A stretch of DNA of 64,000 bases from Bugulina stolonifera (Eukaryota; Bryozoa; Gymnolaemata; Cheilostomatida; Bugulidae). Of the stretch, positions 15,101 through 27,900 are shown one piece after another. Location of the stretch: assembly GCA_935421135.1 (NCBI GenBank), contig OW285193.1:3903996-3967995 (forward strand), in the 5' to 3' direction. The position numbers and the translations under genes were made by a program. The notes below the pieces were generated by a model, which saw only the letters and a list, made by a program, of their open reading frames with translations, made no database searches and was not told the DNA's origin. Position 1 is the stretch's first letter. The number at the start of each line of letters is the position of its first letter.

Positions 15101-18100
15101 AGTTTATCATCGTCATGGTTACTCAGTTGCATCTTGTTTCTGCTTTGCAGCGTCTCCTGTTCCAGTCTGAACAAGCTCAACCCGAATGGATATAACAGAG
15201 CGAGGAGGCCGTCTATGATTGGAGACCAGACCATGTGCCACGATCCTAAATCACCAACCAGTCTGCAACCGGAGACAGACGTATGTACATTCAGCAGTGC
15301 AGTACATTCATACCTGGTATATACAGTACAATAGTTAACCTCCTACAAAGCTTTGGAAGTTATCCACTCTCTGTTTGTGTGGTGAGATAAGACAATTCCA
15401 TAGATACAATGACTACAAATCATAATGGTCGTATAATGTGCAGTCAACTTGTACTGTGCTAGTTAATAATTCTGAGTATCAAGGAGTAAGTATGTATCTA
15501 GTAGTTATTTTATAATTGTATTGTCAGCATTGTAACTTGATTATCATGATGACAAAGAAAATGTATCTCAACTCCTATTATCAAACATCGGATACCATTG
15601 CTTTGAATGTAGCATAGAGGTGGGATATCTGCTACAGTATACATGTAATTTCTACAGTATAATTATATATAATTTCACTATGTATAACAACAGTTAGTAG
15701 AGCTGAGCAATGTGTAAAGAGAACATGACTCCAAAACACTGATTGCATGTACATGTATATAAACTACTATTATTATCTTATTGGACTATTTGCAGACGGC
15801 ACCGATGAGACAAAGAGCTTCTAGTGATGCCGGCGGTATGACCCGTCTCACCAGAAAGCTGAGAGACAGTTTAGCAGAACTGAAAAAGAAGCGTAGCTCA
15901 GGAAAGATATCCCAGGTAGGTGCTGGTAACACACTGTACTAGTCATGTGCTACTACCATTGCAACGACTCTACTAAGACGTCCACTCATCTAATCATCTA
16001 ATCTATCACCAATGTGGTAGTTGTTGTCACCTTTATTTGAGCTAAATAACAAGCCAGACTAAGGTTATGACAACTCTAAAATACCACAATGACTAACCAT
16101 ATAATCAACTCACTACCTATCTCCATACCTTTTATCAACTCTAAGACATGTGGTTTCGTTGTAAAGAGAGTGTTAAGCAGGGCAAGTCAGTTTGCTCCCA
16201 TCATAACTTATAATTTATAAGACTACAATGTATTATAATATTGGTTTCAACTTTACGGACATTGTATGGAAAAGTAGCAATTATGCTGCTTTCCTCATAT
16301 CAACTTTAGGAGCATCTTTCTAAAGAATTATGGCTATGTCAAAATGTGGCAATTTTTAAGCTACTGTTTTTACCTGCAAATCACGTACCCTAACTGCTTT
16401 TGTACCTGCCAGTAATGCACCATGACATTTCACATTCAATGAGGTTCATCGTAGAAATGAATTCTAATTGTCTGCACCCCTCCGTAAAAGTAAGCTAGTA
16501 TGTACTACAGTTAGTCTATACGTTGCTTCGTACTTCATTCTCAAGGAAAAGAACAAGCCATGCTTTACACTGCTTCCTGTTACATGCTGCCGTACTTTGT
16601 ATACTAACCTAATATCTGCCAGCACATTCTCCAGTGTACAAAACGTCTGATTTGAATTCTTATTTAAAAAGCATTTCAAGTCACACGTATTGAAGCTATA
16701 AGACATTTGGAAAATAAAGTACTAATACACAGTAGAGTAGACAAAGAAAAAATTATCTGTATACGTTGTATCAGCCAACAAAGGAGTCTAGAATTGATAA
16801 AATGTACACCATTTTGAAGGTTGACGAGGAAGCGAATGAATAGGTATATTATAGGAGTTTACTCCCCCTGATTCGATGGCTACTGAGTGGCATAAATTCT
16901 ATATTGTTTGTAATGTTGGTTTGTTGATTAGATAGTCTTTATTCAGAACATGAGGCTCCGACTTTATAGCATGTGAATCTGTAACCACAGTAGTTATATA
17001 TTTTACTGGCACTAGCTGTTAGACACCCTGGTTTTCATAGAATTCGGTGATTGCTAGTCTACTGACTGAGTGTGCATGTACACTCCATTGTATTTATGCT
17101 CGTTGGCATCCATCGGCTATATTTTTTCATTATAATATTTTTTAAGTTAAAGAAAAAAAGCGGATAACTCTGAGATGGTTATCGTTAATTGGTAATTATA
17201 ATAGCTTGAATTCCAGCAACCCAAAAATTGTGGGCGAGTATGCTAGCAATTTAGGGGCTCTTGGAACATGGGCTAAGCTAGTGAGTGCCCAATTTTGGGT
17301 TTCTGCATGCAGAATATTCAACACGATGTGCCCTTTTGTACACACTGTTACATATACATGTAAACTGTAGACTAAAGTGTAGAATCATGTAGATACATGT
17401 ATAATTGTGTCCAACTTGTTTGTCCCCCTCCCAACGTTCCTGTCTTAAGGCTCGGCTACACAAGAGGACGATTGTTCTTTTTTCGGCCTTTGGAGCCTCG
17501 TTCTACAGCAATTCAGTTCGACGTTTGTTTGGCTGTGCAAAGACCAAGATGGTTGATATTAGTTACAACGACTCCAACTACAGAATTTATTTAAAATAAG
17601 CTTTGGTGATTGGCTGGATATTAAACAAGGCCATTAGTAGACTGGTACCACGCATTGCCTAGAGCCATGCCAGTCAAAAACGAAATTGCACCACCGAAGC
17701 TTCTGGCCTCTTGTGTAGCCGTGCCTTCACACTGTGTTGCTAGTCTGTATGTACGAATATTACACATTTTCATAACAGAGAGAGCATATCTCCAGACTAT
17801 TAGATAATGCAGAAATTCTACATGTAATTTTTGCTGCTAAAATCCACCAAAAAAGATGTATACTCACTATAACTGCTGTTTCCGACAATTGTCTTACTGC
17901 ACATTTACATGGATTATACATGTATACATCCGACAGTTTTTGTGAAATATCTTTTCTACATCCATTTACAAAATGTCACCTTAAATATTCATATTGGCTC
18001 TGTGCCAAAAGTCCATGCATCTTTTTATGAGTCATCAGGTTTTGATATTAGATATTTAGCCAACAATAAAATACAATGTTATGTCAGACTGTAGATATAC

Positions 18101-18991
18101 TTAGTTATGTATGTGTTGTAGGGTGGATCTACACCTAGCGTATTCGAGATGTATGAGGAACCACCAGAAATAGCAGAGGCTGCTCGAAAGGCAGAGTGTC
18201 ACGCTACTGTAATAGATGAGACTGCAGAAGCTGATCAAACTACGGCAGCAGAACCAAAAACAGAAAAATCCAGAAGTTCAACGTTCACCAGAAATGACAG
18301 TGGTGTGGTCATCGTTCACCAGAATGGTGAGGAAAACAAGAGTGGTGCACCAGCAGAGCACATGACAAGTATAGATAGCAGAGTGGACACAGGTCAAGGT
18401 CATACAAACATGGCGTTTGTGAATGAAAACAACAACAATGTAGAGAATGACAGCGGTAACAGCAGTGAAGGGGATGTCCAGAGTGCCAATGACCAGGCAC
18501 TCTGCCAAGTTAATGGTGCAGACGTATCAGAGGTACTAGATAGGTCAAAAGCTATGCAAAGTCCGAGTGCTGAGAACAGTGCTGATCTTCCAAACAGGTC
18601 GACTGCACCAGACGTTGAATCTACGAGTTTCAATGAAGAACCATCGTCAGCCTTGGCATCTGCTGCAACTAAAGTCGCAGTTACTTCAGCAGCTATAGAG
18701 ATACCATGCCCCGAATCAAACCGAACTACTGATGGTGTGCCGACTCAGCCTCTATCAAATGGTACTTCTCATACAATTGGGCTTTCTACCTCATTGCCAA
18801 AATCAGAATCAAATTCTACATTAGTTGCACCTTCCCCTTCCAAAGATTTGCTACACAATATGCCAACTGATGACTCCAGTACTCAAGATACTGCTCCATC
18901 TGAAGCTGCGAACCCTTCTTCGTCCGCCCGATTCTTCTTGCCTCAAATTAGTTTGACAAGTGCAGACGATTATCATACTGTTCTTCTGTAA
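140..18991 (+). CDS. Hv1/HVCN1-like voltage-sensor (proton channel-like) protein, 15 exons, about 832 aa
   Basis: Predicted membrane voltage-sensor protein, likely a voltage-gated proton channel. Exons: 140-339, 4952-5089, 5537-5661, 6227-6385, 7477-7500, 10608-10783, 11440-11493, 11716-11848, 12157-12241, 12576-12767, 14032-14091, 14497-14529, 15151-15280, 15796-15915, 18122-18991. All phases match and the total is 2499 nt. S1 is at about residues 127-153 with Asp138 in the VVLD motif, equivalent to the Hv1 selectivity Asp. S2 is at about 258-282 with Phe271, Glu274 and Lys278. S3 (293-309) has Asp295 and Asp306. S4 reads LMWRVIRILN (327-336), so the first Hv1 arginine is Leu, while R2, R3 and Asn are kept. 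His261 and His316 sit where Hv1 has its zinc-binding histidines. A coiled coil follows S4, then a long polar tail with RRPS and RQRASS sites. The S1-S2 loop is about 100 residues, with sequons at Asn172 and Asn202. Hv1 proteins are normally about 270 residues. The reading frame is open upstream to base 1, so the start (Met at 140) is uncertain. TMEM266-like proteins are the alternative family, but the Asn after R3 favours Hv1. Confidence 0.85.
340..4951 (+). other. Intron 1 of the Hv1-like gene
   Basis: The donor (gtatgt at 340) and acceptor (tgtttcag, ending 4951) join exons with matching phase 2. The 4.6 kb between them are AT-rich. Short open frames, such as one at about 530-778, have no Kozak start, splice context or recognisable motif. 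I see no gene, RNA or convincing transposon here. Confidence 0.6.
5285..5395 (+). repeat. Degenerate tandem repeat, unit about 35 bp
   Basis: Three degenerate copies of a unit built on GAGGTTTCTCC and AGAGTAGGATGGGGTGA lie in intron 2 of the Hv1-like gene. No coding role is seen. Confidence 0.5.
5662..5800 (+). repeat. Tandem repeat of a splice-donor-like unit (about 42 bp, 4 copies)
   Basis: Directly after the S1 exon, a unit containing TACAGTGTAAGTAAGT recurs about every 40 bp. The true donor of that exon (gtaagt at 5662) begins the array, so each unit repeats a GTAAGT donor-like hexamer. Inferred to be slippage or duplication at the exon border. No repeat copy continues the reading frame usefully. 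Confidence 0.6.
7762..9530. mobile_element. Non-autonomous DNA transposon with long terminal inverted repeats, 1769 bp
   Basis: The left end TACCGTGGCCGATTTCTGCC is repeated inverted at 9511-9530. Homology between the arms continues inward about 280 bp, as alternating motifs such as TTCATATGAAACTG. Both ends are flanked by GTTTTC (7756-7761 and 9531-9536), read as a 6-bp target-site duplication. A second inverted pair, around CATAGAATTACCTCCCC, lies inside at about 8425 and 9106. No transposase frame is visible. It sits in the intron between exons 5 and 6 of the Hv1-like gene. The superfamily is not assigned. Confidence 0.8.
17447..17727. mobile_element. MITE, 281 bp, with 21-bp terminal inverted repeats
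   Basis: The left end AAGGCTCGGCTACACAAGAG and the right end CTCTTGTGTAGCCGTGCCTT are inverted copies with one mismatch. The flanks (TTA and CAC) show no clear target duplication. No coding frame fits. It lies in the last intron of the Hv1-like gene. Confidence 0.7.
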
Positions 18992-19611
18992 AACACGAGT
19001 GTTCTAGAATACTGTATATACTTCAATTCAAAAATTATATGGACATGGACTGGTAATAGGCTATATATATAATTATAATGCTGTTCCATTGCTATAATAT
19101 TCTATATGTTACATTATACTACAGAAGTTGTCCATTCTTGCTATTATGTGTATTTAATACAACATAACCAACAGCTACTGGCCACCAAATAACTGCATGA
19201 TATAATATAGCACCAACATATTTTCCTAATAATCTACCAATATTTCTACTAGAATCAGTTCCAAACTTTTCTATAGCCATGTTTTTCATGAAATGCAATA
19301 CATTGGAGTTTCAACTGTTTGTATACTTTTATATCAACTCTATTTTCATAATACGCTGTCAGGCCTCATGTACCATATCTATTATATATACACTGTATGA
19401 ATATGTTTCTAATAGTGCTGCATGTGAATATATAAAGTAGTAATTTACCATCTACAGTACATGTAATATGTTGTTAACTCTTTTCAGCTGCAAAAGTATA
19501 ATTTCCCGTTGCTCAAGGGACAGCATGGGCCAGCAAGTCTGTTTATGGTTATTCTTTAAATGACTAATGTATTATACATTATAGTATATGTATTTTATTG
19601 TACTCACCATG

Positions 19612-19617
19612 AATAAA
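19612..19617 (+). terminator. Poly(A) signal AATAAA of the Hv1-like gene
   Basis: A canonical AATAAA lies 621 nt after the stop codon at 18989-18991, at the end of an AT-rich stretch that reads as a 3' UTR. No earlier canonical hexamer was noticed on the plus strand. Confidence 0.45.
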
Positions 19618-19807
19618 CTACAATACATTATCTAATGTGGTATTTCAGTGCATGTCTGTGAAACATACTTTGGTTATTTTACAATTACTCGCTGACTCAT
19701 CTGAATTGACCTTTGATTGGACTCCGATAAGCTGTTGGCTGATGAAAAAACTTGGCTTTTGGCACAAACTATATTGCATGTACATCCAACTTGACAGCTA
19801 GCCCATC

Positions 19808-20419
19808 TGCCGATTTGACAGGCGTTCCCGTTATTATAAACTTTAACTGCAATAATTTCTTCTGGACTAATCTGTTTACTTCCTGATTAGATTCTTGAGT
19901 CTGTTATAGTTTCATACCTGTGTGATTGCTCAGTCCCCCACCCACTGCACCTACTACTACTACCTTCATCACTACTAAGCTATGTACTACTGCAGTTAGT
20001 AGCCGCTACCCAGGGTGTGACAACTATTTTTGGCTGAGGGGCAAAAAGCCCTGACCAGAGTATCCGGGGTTGCCCGATACTAAATTCAAACAAATATCAA
20101 TGATATTTGTTTGAGTTTGATAGAGAACGTTTTAGTATCAGGCAACCTGGATACTCTGGTCAGGGCTTTTTGCCCCTCAGCCAAAAATAGTTGTCACACC
20201 CTGGATAGTGGCTACTAGCTGCAGTAGTGCATAGATTAGTGGTGGTGAAGGTAGTAGTAGTGGGTGCAGTGGGTGGGGGACTGAGTAATCACACAGGTAC
20301 CGGATATCCATATGAAACTATAAAAGACTCAAGAAACCAATCAGGAAGTTAAAAGATAAGTCCAGAAGAAATTATTGCAGTGAAAGTTTATAATAACGGT
20401 AACGCTTGTCAAATTGGCA
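19808..20419. mobile_element. Fold-back element, 612 bp, arms about 300 bp
   Basis: The sequence is almost one palindrome centred near 20100, at CAAATATCA/TGATATTTG. The innermost 100 bp of each arm, including GGCTGAGGGGCAAAAAGCCC, are nearly identical. The outer ends read TGCCGATTTGACA and TGTCAAATTGGCA. The right arm carries extra bases, a 12-bp insert near 20300 and a 15-bp insert near 20125. There is no open frame and no clear target duplication. Confidence 0.8.
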
Positions 20420-20576
20420 AGATCACAGGCCACTTACACTGGCCATAAGTTCGTAATAATTGTGGACCTACTCGGAGCCCAATTTTGAGATTTGACACCA
20501 AATAATATTTGTGTTTGGACAGATTTCTGGGGAGGCGAATGCCCCTTTGCCACCTTGGTTGTTACAGCCCTGCCAG

Positions 20577-21805
20577 CAGGGGCGGATTTGGCTCAGTTTG
20601 AAGGGTTCTGCCAACAGGTCGGGGGTCCAGGGAGCTGCCCAGGCCCCCTAGTGGGGCCCGGGGCAGCGCCCCTGTTGTCGAAGCTATATGCTGAATTTTG
20701 CACTCAATGAAACAAATCTATGCACACTTACACTTTGAATCAACATGTTCCTGTTACATGAATATTTGCTGCCCTATAATGTGAATAAAATATATTTTTA
20801 TGCTATTATAGACCCAATGTGACATATATGTAACATGTATTCTATATTATCGTTTTGTAGTTATTTATATTGCATTATAAAATTATAGTAATCTACTGCA
20901 TGACTATGGATGTGCATGCCAAGCTTAATCAGGGGCTCCTTTGTCAAACATGTAAGCAAATTTCAACAACAACTCTAAAATGCACACCCATATCATTTGA
21001 TTGTCGGCAGGCTGAGCAGAGTATCTATTGAATATCAGCATAAAGTCAGTGTGTGCAACAGAATTATATGTATGGAGTGCAACTCACTCTGCTTCCTGTA
21101 CTAAAGCATAAACATGAACATGGGTTACATAACTTTATTCAGTATTTGATCAACAGGCAGGCTTACTCTTGCCTCTTAGCTGATAAGAGTTGTCTTTTCA
21201 TCTTCAATGTACATGATACAGTTTTCCTTCGGGCATCTTGGTTTCCTAGCAACACTATGGTCTTTGGTCTAGCCTAAATAGCTTCCTGTAGGAAGCCTGT
21301 GTCTTAAAAAGGTGTCTTCGCGACCTAAACTTCAGACCCAGGCCGATTTACGAAAATATCTTTTGGCACACATCTGTCACGGGGTCGTGAACACACCGGC
21401 CTGGGCCGAACGCAAAATCCTCATTCTCGCGCGAAGAAATCAGGTGTGTCGATGAGCTAGGGATGGTTTCGCCGGCCAAGCAAAATCCCAAGCCAATAGC
21501 CTTTTTGACCCGGGTCAGACGGCCATCTTGTGATTTTTATTTGTGACCCGGGTCCGTCCAAGAGGTCGCGAAGACACCTATATTATTTGTTACGAATCTA
21601 CTAATGTGGCTTAATTTACTACTATAACTGTAGCGAATTAAACTCACAGATTATAGTAATAGCTTTCTTGTGTTGAAGATAATTAATACTTTATTTCATG
21701 ATAAATTTGTAGCTAATTTGAGGATAAATAACCAATTTAAGTTTTTTATTGGAGATAAAGGGTCCCGCCATGGCAGGGAGGGCGGGACCTCCAAATCCGC
21801 CCCTG
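20577..21805. mobile_element. Non-autonomous hAT-type transposon, 1229 bp, with 8-bp target duplication
   Basis: The terminal inverted repeats are CAGGGGCGGATTTGG and its complement. They are flanked by CCTGCCAG at 20569-20576 and, identically, at 21806-21813. An 8-bp duplication and CAGGGGCGG ends are typical of hAT elements. No transposase frame is present. A smaller element (21310-21579) is nested inside. Confidence 0.9.
21310..21579. mobile_element. MITE nested in the hAT element, 270 bp
   Basis: 17-bp perfect terminal inverted repeats AGGTGTCTTCGCGACCT bound a segment much richer in GC than its surroundings, with CCCGGGTC and CACGGGGTCGTG motifs. It lies wholly inside the hAT-type element, so it probably inserted later. 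The target duplication is not resolved. Confidence 0.75.
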
Positions 21806-21946
21806 CCTGCCAGTGCCACTATCACTACCACTACAACTGAGACTACACATTTCACTCAGTTATTTCTCTTATTTAACTACCTGGAGTTTACGACTGTTGA
21901 TGCTATTTTAGACAGAAAATTAATCATTTATAAAAAACATTATAAT

Positions 21947-24917
21947 TACATGTGGGCCATCCCATAGGGACTGATCAAATTTGCGTGCTGGCCCGACTCA
22001 GATTCTTTTGAAAATTTGCAGGTTGAAAAAGCACCCTTGAATTAGTGGGAAACCACCAATTTTTTTTCTATTTGACCCCTGTGGTTCCGGCAGCAGCTCG
22101 TTGAAAAGTGGAAAAATGTGGTGGGGACAACTCCAAATAGAATTTTTTGAAATTCCTGAACATTCAAATTATTACTGTGGCCACTGTATGATACTTAGAG
22201 CTGTAATTTTTGTTACATAGGTACTTTCATATACGTACTTCAGTTTCATTATTCATTCAAGCCTGTATGGTCAACATATTGAGGGTCAGAGGTCACTGAA
22301 AACACCTCTCGGAGCTAGTTTGACCCAAGTTCACTGAAAATCGACCAAATAAACACTGCTGGATTTGATGAAAAGAAGGTTGATATAGAATAACTAAGGA
22401 TTAGAGGTGTTCAACACATGGATAAATGAATTTTTGAGAACAAAAAAAACTCTCCAAAATGAACTGTATGGCGACAGCGACTCAAATTCAACATGGCCGT
22501 CGTCCGAGTTGGCGTTTTGGGGCGCTATTCAAGGCTAAATCTACTAAACTTAGTAGTGAAAATTAATGGTGAAAATGTTGCTATATATACAATTCACACC
22601 TGTAGATTCCATTTCTGCAATAAAAACTTGGTCTTTTTGGGTCTGAAAGGCTGAATTCTCAGATTCAAATTTTACATACATTCGCTATAATACAGTGACT
22701 ATATCGCCAATGCAGTTAATTGGCTATGGCCATAAAGGTCAGTCAAGACTTAATTTAAGGTGCAATTTGAGACATGGCCTGGTTATGCAACCTATTTTGT
22801 GAAGAAAAATGGGTGAAATCCATTTTATTAGCCTAAACATGCAGTTTTGTTAACTTTGACATTACTCTTCCTTTCACACGTTTGTTAAATGAGGCAGAAT
22901 AGCTAAGCTAAGCAGTATTTCCAGGTCAGACTTAACCAAGTATTGTTTAATGAAAAGGAAGGGGAAGAAGACGGAGCTTCTTTAATCAGTGGGTGAGGTG
23001 GTGTCTTAGCTCGGGATTTCTTTTTATGGTCACCATTAGTTATCAGATTCTAATAAAAAATATACATGCAAAATTATAGCCGCAGCCCACAAACAATAGT
23101 TTTGACAAACTTACATAATTATATACATGTTTTTAGCTTACTATTAAACCAGTCTTTACTAATTACAATGTAGCTTCAAAAATATTTTTTTGTTCGTGAT
23201 ATGTGAGTAGTTCCTTTTCCGGTGTATAAGTGTTGTACAGTATTTATTTGAAGAGAATGAATTTCAGCAGTCCATAGTATAACAATTATTATGGCCAGGT
23301 CAATATGGTTGTCTGCACTTAGAAAGGTGAGATCTACTCTTCTTTTATTCACTGAGCATAATTTTTTTCAGATAAGTGGTTTTGTCTTTCGAAGGGTCAA
23401 AACTATCTCGATTAGAAATCAAGTTGTCGGTATAAGGAAAGGTAAATTTGGTGAGGTGATGCTAGCAAGTACATTAAACATTATTACCTTTGGAAACAAG
23501 CAAACACTTGTAACATAATTTCAACTTGCTAGGTACAACTAAACTTGGTCTCACAAAACCATATTCATATTTTTGATTACCCTGTTGATTAAAAGTTGAT
23601 GCATGTTGCACCACTTACCTTAGTTGTGGTCATTTATATAGGACCAAAAAGATATTTTTGGAGCTAATTAGCAAATACCGGTTTAATTGTCAGTTACATG
23701 TAAATATATATAAAAATTGTTAAAAATTATTGTTCGAGGGCTGCTGCGATAGTTATGCATGTACATGTATATATTTGATTAGAATTTGATAACTAATGGT
23801 AACCCCAAAATTTGTCTTGAGCTAGTTTAAATAACCTTTAACTCCTCAGCCTTACCCACTGATTAAAGATGCCTTAGTTCCATGGAGCATCACTTTCTTC
23901 ACCTTCTTTTTCACTAAACAATACTTGGCATAAGTCACACCTTGAAATACTGCTTAGATTAGCTATCTTACCTCATTTAACAAACGCGTGAAAGGACGAG
24001 TCATGGTAAAGTTACCAAAACTGGATGTTTGCGCTATTAAAATGGATTTCGCCCATTTTTCTTCACCACTAAGGTTGTATAACCAGGCCAAGTTGCAAAT
24101 TGTACCTCAAATTAAGTCTTGACTGACTTCTATGGCCATAGCCAATTAACTGCATGGCCATGTAGTCACTATATTATAGCGAATATATGTAAAATTTGAA
24201 TCTGAGAATTCAGCTTTTTAGACCAAAAAAGACAAATTTTTTATTGCAGAAATGGAATTTACAGGTGTGAATTGTATATATAGCAACATTTTCACCATTA
24301 ATTTTCACTACTAAGTTTAGTAGATTTAGCCTTGAATAACGCCCCAAAACGCCAACTCGGACGACGGCCATGTTGAATCTGAGCCGCTGTCGCCATATGG
24401 TTTAGTCTGGAAAGTGTTTTTTATTCTCAAAAATTCATTTATCCTTGTATTGAGCATCTTCAATACTTGGTTATTGTATATCAACTTTTTTTCATCAGAT
24501 CCAGCAGTGTCTATTTGGTCGATTTTCAGTGAATTTTGGTCAAACTAGCTCCGAGAGGTGTTTTCGGTGACCTCTGACCCTCAATATGTTGACCATACAG
24601 GCTTGAATAAGTGATGAAACTGAAGCACGTATATAAAAGTATCTATGCAACAAAAATTACAGCTCTAAGTATCATACAGTGGCCACAGTAATAATTTAAA
24701 TGTTTAGGAATTTCAAAAAATTCAATTTTGGAGTTGTCCTCACCACATTTTCTCACTTTTAAACGAGCTGCTGCCGGAACCACAGTGGTCAAATAGAACA
24801 AAAATTGGTGGTTTCCCACTAATTCAAGGGTGCTCTTTCTACCTGCAAATTTTCAAAAGAATCTGAGTCGGGCCAGCACGCAAATTTGATCAGTCCCCAT
24901 GGAATGGCCCATGTATG
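21947..24917. mobile_element. Giant palindromic element, about 2.97 kb, arms about 1.26 kb
   Basis: The left outer end (ACATGTGGGCCATCCC) and the right outer end (GGAATGGCCCATGTAT) are inverted. Homology runs inward to about 23205 and 23635, leaving a loop of roughly 430 bp. Matching landmarks include CTGGCCCGACTCAGATTC, GGTGGTTTCCCACTAATTCA, CCGAGAGGTGTTTTC-like and ACGCCAACTCGGACGACGGC. The arms differ by scattered substitutions and small indels. A frame of about 75 codons starting ATGGCCAGG at 23291 in the loop matches nothing I recognise. No target duplication was found. It could be a head-to-head duplicated element rather than one transposon. Confidence 0.75.
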
Positions 24918-27900
24918 GTAAAAGCTTCAAATTGTGGCCGGAGTTGCAGCCTCATGTCAAGAAAGATTCGCAATACTCGATTTTAAATTGACCAATAAGA
25001 TTCATACAATATAGCCTCCTCCCCGGAAGTCGAAAGAGAAAGTAATCATCATTGGTGAGTATTTTCAATTATGCTCTACACACTGCACAGCCTTTGTGGT
25101 GCGAATAATATTTAGCATTTTGTCCTTCACGCACCTAGACTCTAAAGAGCGTTGCATTGTTTTTTACATTTGACATTCTAAGTTGTATAATGACAATTAT
25201 AATATAATGGCACCAAGGAGTAAGAAGACTGTAGACTCCTTACTCCTTAACAGCACTAACCTAACCTTCAAGTTCATAACTAAATTAATAATAATTGAAT
25301 AGCTTAAATTTAAAAATTAAAATTAATTTGTTCTGTTGTATTTATATTAAATTATTTAATTAATAGTTATAGTAAATACATTAATTATGTTTATATTATT
25401 TTTACTTGTTTATATAGCTTAGTATAATTATATTATAATTATAATATATATAATTACTTGCAAAATTAAAATTAAAATATGTTTGTTTTCAAAATCTAAA
25501 ATGAAAATTAAAGTAAAGGAAAAATATAAACACAGGCTATTAAATTTGATTGATACACCATTGATAGAAGTTGCCCTAATATTAACTCATTTAGTATAGT
25601 ATAGTTATTTTCTTGTTTACTAAGTTGCAAAAGGACCTTGGGCATAAGAAAGAAATATAATTTGCTTTGGGTTTCAGTTGGGCTAAGCGAAACCCAAGAT
25701 GGACTATCTTACTAATCATTAGCAGTTTGCAGATTTCTTTGTAGTATGGGTGACAGCATTATCACAAATGCCAGTGATTGCAATCATTATTAGTTATCAG
25801 GGTTGTGATGACTGGCTGTTAGGGATAAAGACCTTCCAGTTGCCCAAGCTTTCTAGGTACTTGCATGTATTACCTACTCTATTGGATTACATTTGTGGAT
25901 CTGAGACCCTTAATTTAAAAAAGCAAGGGCCCCGAGAGAATTGTTCAAATCTAGAGCATTCCTTTATTTTAAACTTGGGTGGAATTTGCAGTGCAATGAA
26001 TGCTTGATTAGGGATACTTCATGTCACACATCCAGATGACTATCTTCCTTCTTTATATGGCAATTTTGACAAAATTGTAATTCTTATGGTGTAACAACTT
26101 CCTTCATAATTATATTTTAGTAAGTAGTATCAAGTATTCCATGGTGATTAGACCAGAATCTATACAATACCTCACAGTTGGGTCTAATGGTGCCAAATGG
26201 TGATTGGTGACCCTGACAGTAGTGAATTGGTATACTAACACACAGGTTACATTCCTAGTGTAGCACCAGCACCTGTGTAGCACCTGCTGTAACACACATG
26301 TACATGTATTACTCTGTGATAAAAGCACACACATTGGTGCTGTTACTCCACCATGTAAGAGGATAACAAAACCATTAGCTGACAAGATAAGGTACATTTA
26401 ATACAGATTGCACTATAGCTGATGCCACAAGACCAAGGTTGATAACCTTACAGTTAACTCGCTCAGTTTTTTTGTTAACATAATATGCATAATACATTAA
26501 TCTAACCACAAGTAGAATAAATAAATATAATAATTTACATGCACAGGTAGCCTACGTGTTTGTTGATGTTATAACTTTATCCCACAGCTTATATTGATAA
26601 CCAATGCCTCCCACTGACTATCATTCTATAGTTATAGTATTTGCTTTCCTCTAGCACAATTCCTACAAAGAATGTCAATAGATACTATGACAATAGAATA
26701 CCAACAAATCATATTCTTGTATACACCAATAATACCTACAAATGTAATGTATACTACTCTCTTGTGCTTAGTTTAAAACCTATGAATCAATATAATAATA
26801 ATATCTCTTATTGCAGGCTATAAGTTTGATAGGGTTAGTTATTATTGGCATATCTGATTTTAGTAATGAAATCAATCTGGAGTTTGATTCTGAATCCAAC
26901 ACATGAATCAGCAGATCATTCCAAAACATCACTAATTACACCATTAGGTGATGTCAGCATGCTAATTTATCTATAACTGTGGCCTGTTCACCAATTCAGT
27001 CTTGTCATATTTACTAAAATTGACATGTCATAGCAATTTGTATTTAATCAAAATCCACTTTATAGTCTAGAACAGAATGTACATGTCCATGCATTAATTA
27101 TTGATGTCCAAACTGTACACAATCCCATAACTGCTGTATAGGTATAAATATTTCATGTTCTGTGCATCAACAAGCTGCCAAAGCACTAATGATGCCGGCA
27201 CATGGGCGGCTATACATCTACTCTTACTTGCCAGTAGAAATATTGGGAATTGAGGCTATATTTAGCTGGGGAGGTTAATATTAATTCATGTAACAAATAT
27301 AAAAGAAGCAGCATGGTTGGCTGCGCATGTATAGAATAATATGTTCAGTTACCTAACTGTCTTGTGTTTATCTATTCAACCGAGAGGACACTTTCTATTC
27401 ATTACTCAGTGACAAACCCCCAACTCATATATCACACACTGCCTTCTATCAGATGTACGCTATATCGACCTTGCACATCATACCGTATCTACCCATTCTA
27501 TCTATGGCCCACCTTCATGTCAGCTACATGTAACTAAATATACATGTTGTTATGTATTTCCCTGACCCAATTATAAAACTCGAGGGAGACATCAGTCTCA
27601 TCTGTAACTCGGCTAATTGAAGATAGTTTCCTGTCACTAGACTAGTTTCTGTTCACCATCTCCCTCTATATACATGTAACAACAATACTTACACTTACAG
27701 CATGTCATTAGCACAGATTACACAGAATATTGATTAGTTGGTATAGCTTAGCTCTAGTAGCCTACTGAGTATGTTTGACTTACACCCAATTAACCACTAA
27801 TTATCATTCCAAGTATACCTTCAACAGCTATAATGGTTGTTCTAAATATTTTGGATTTGTTTGTAAATATGATTGCATGGTTACTAATTTGATTCCACCA

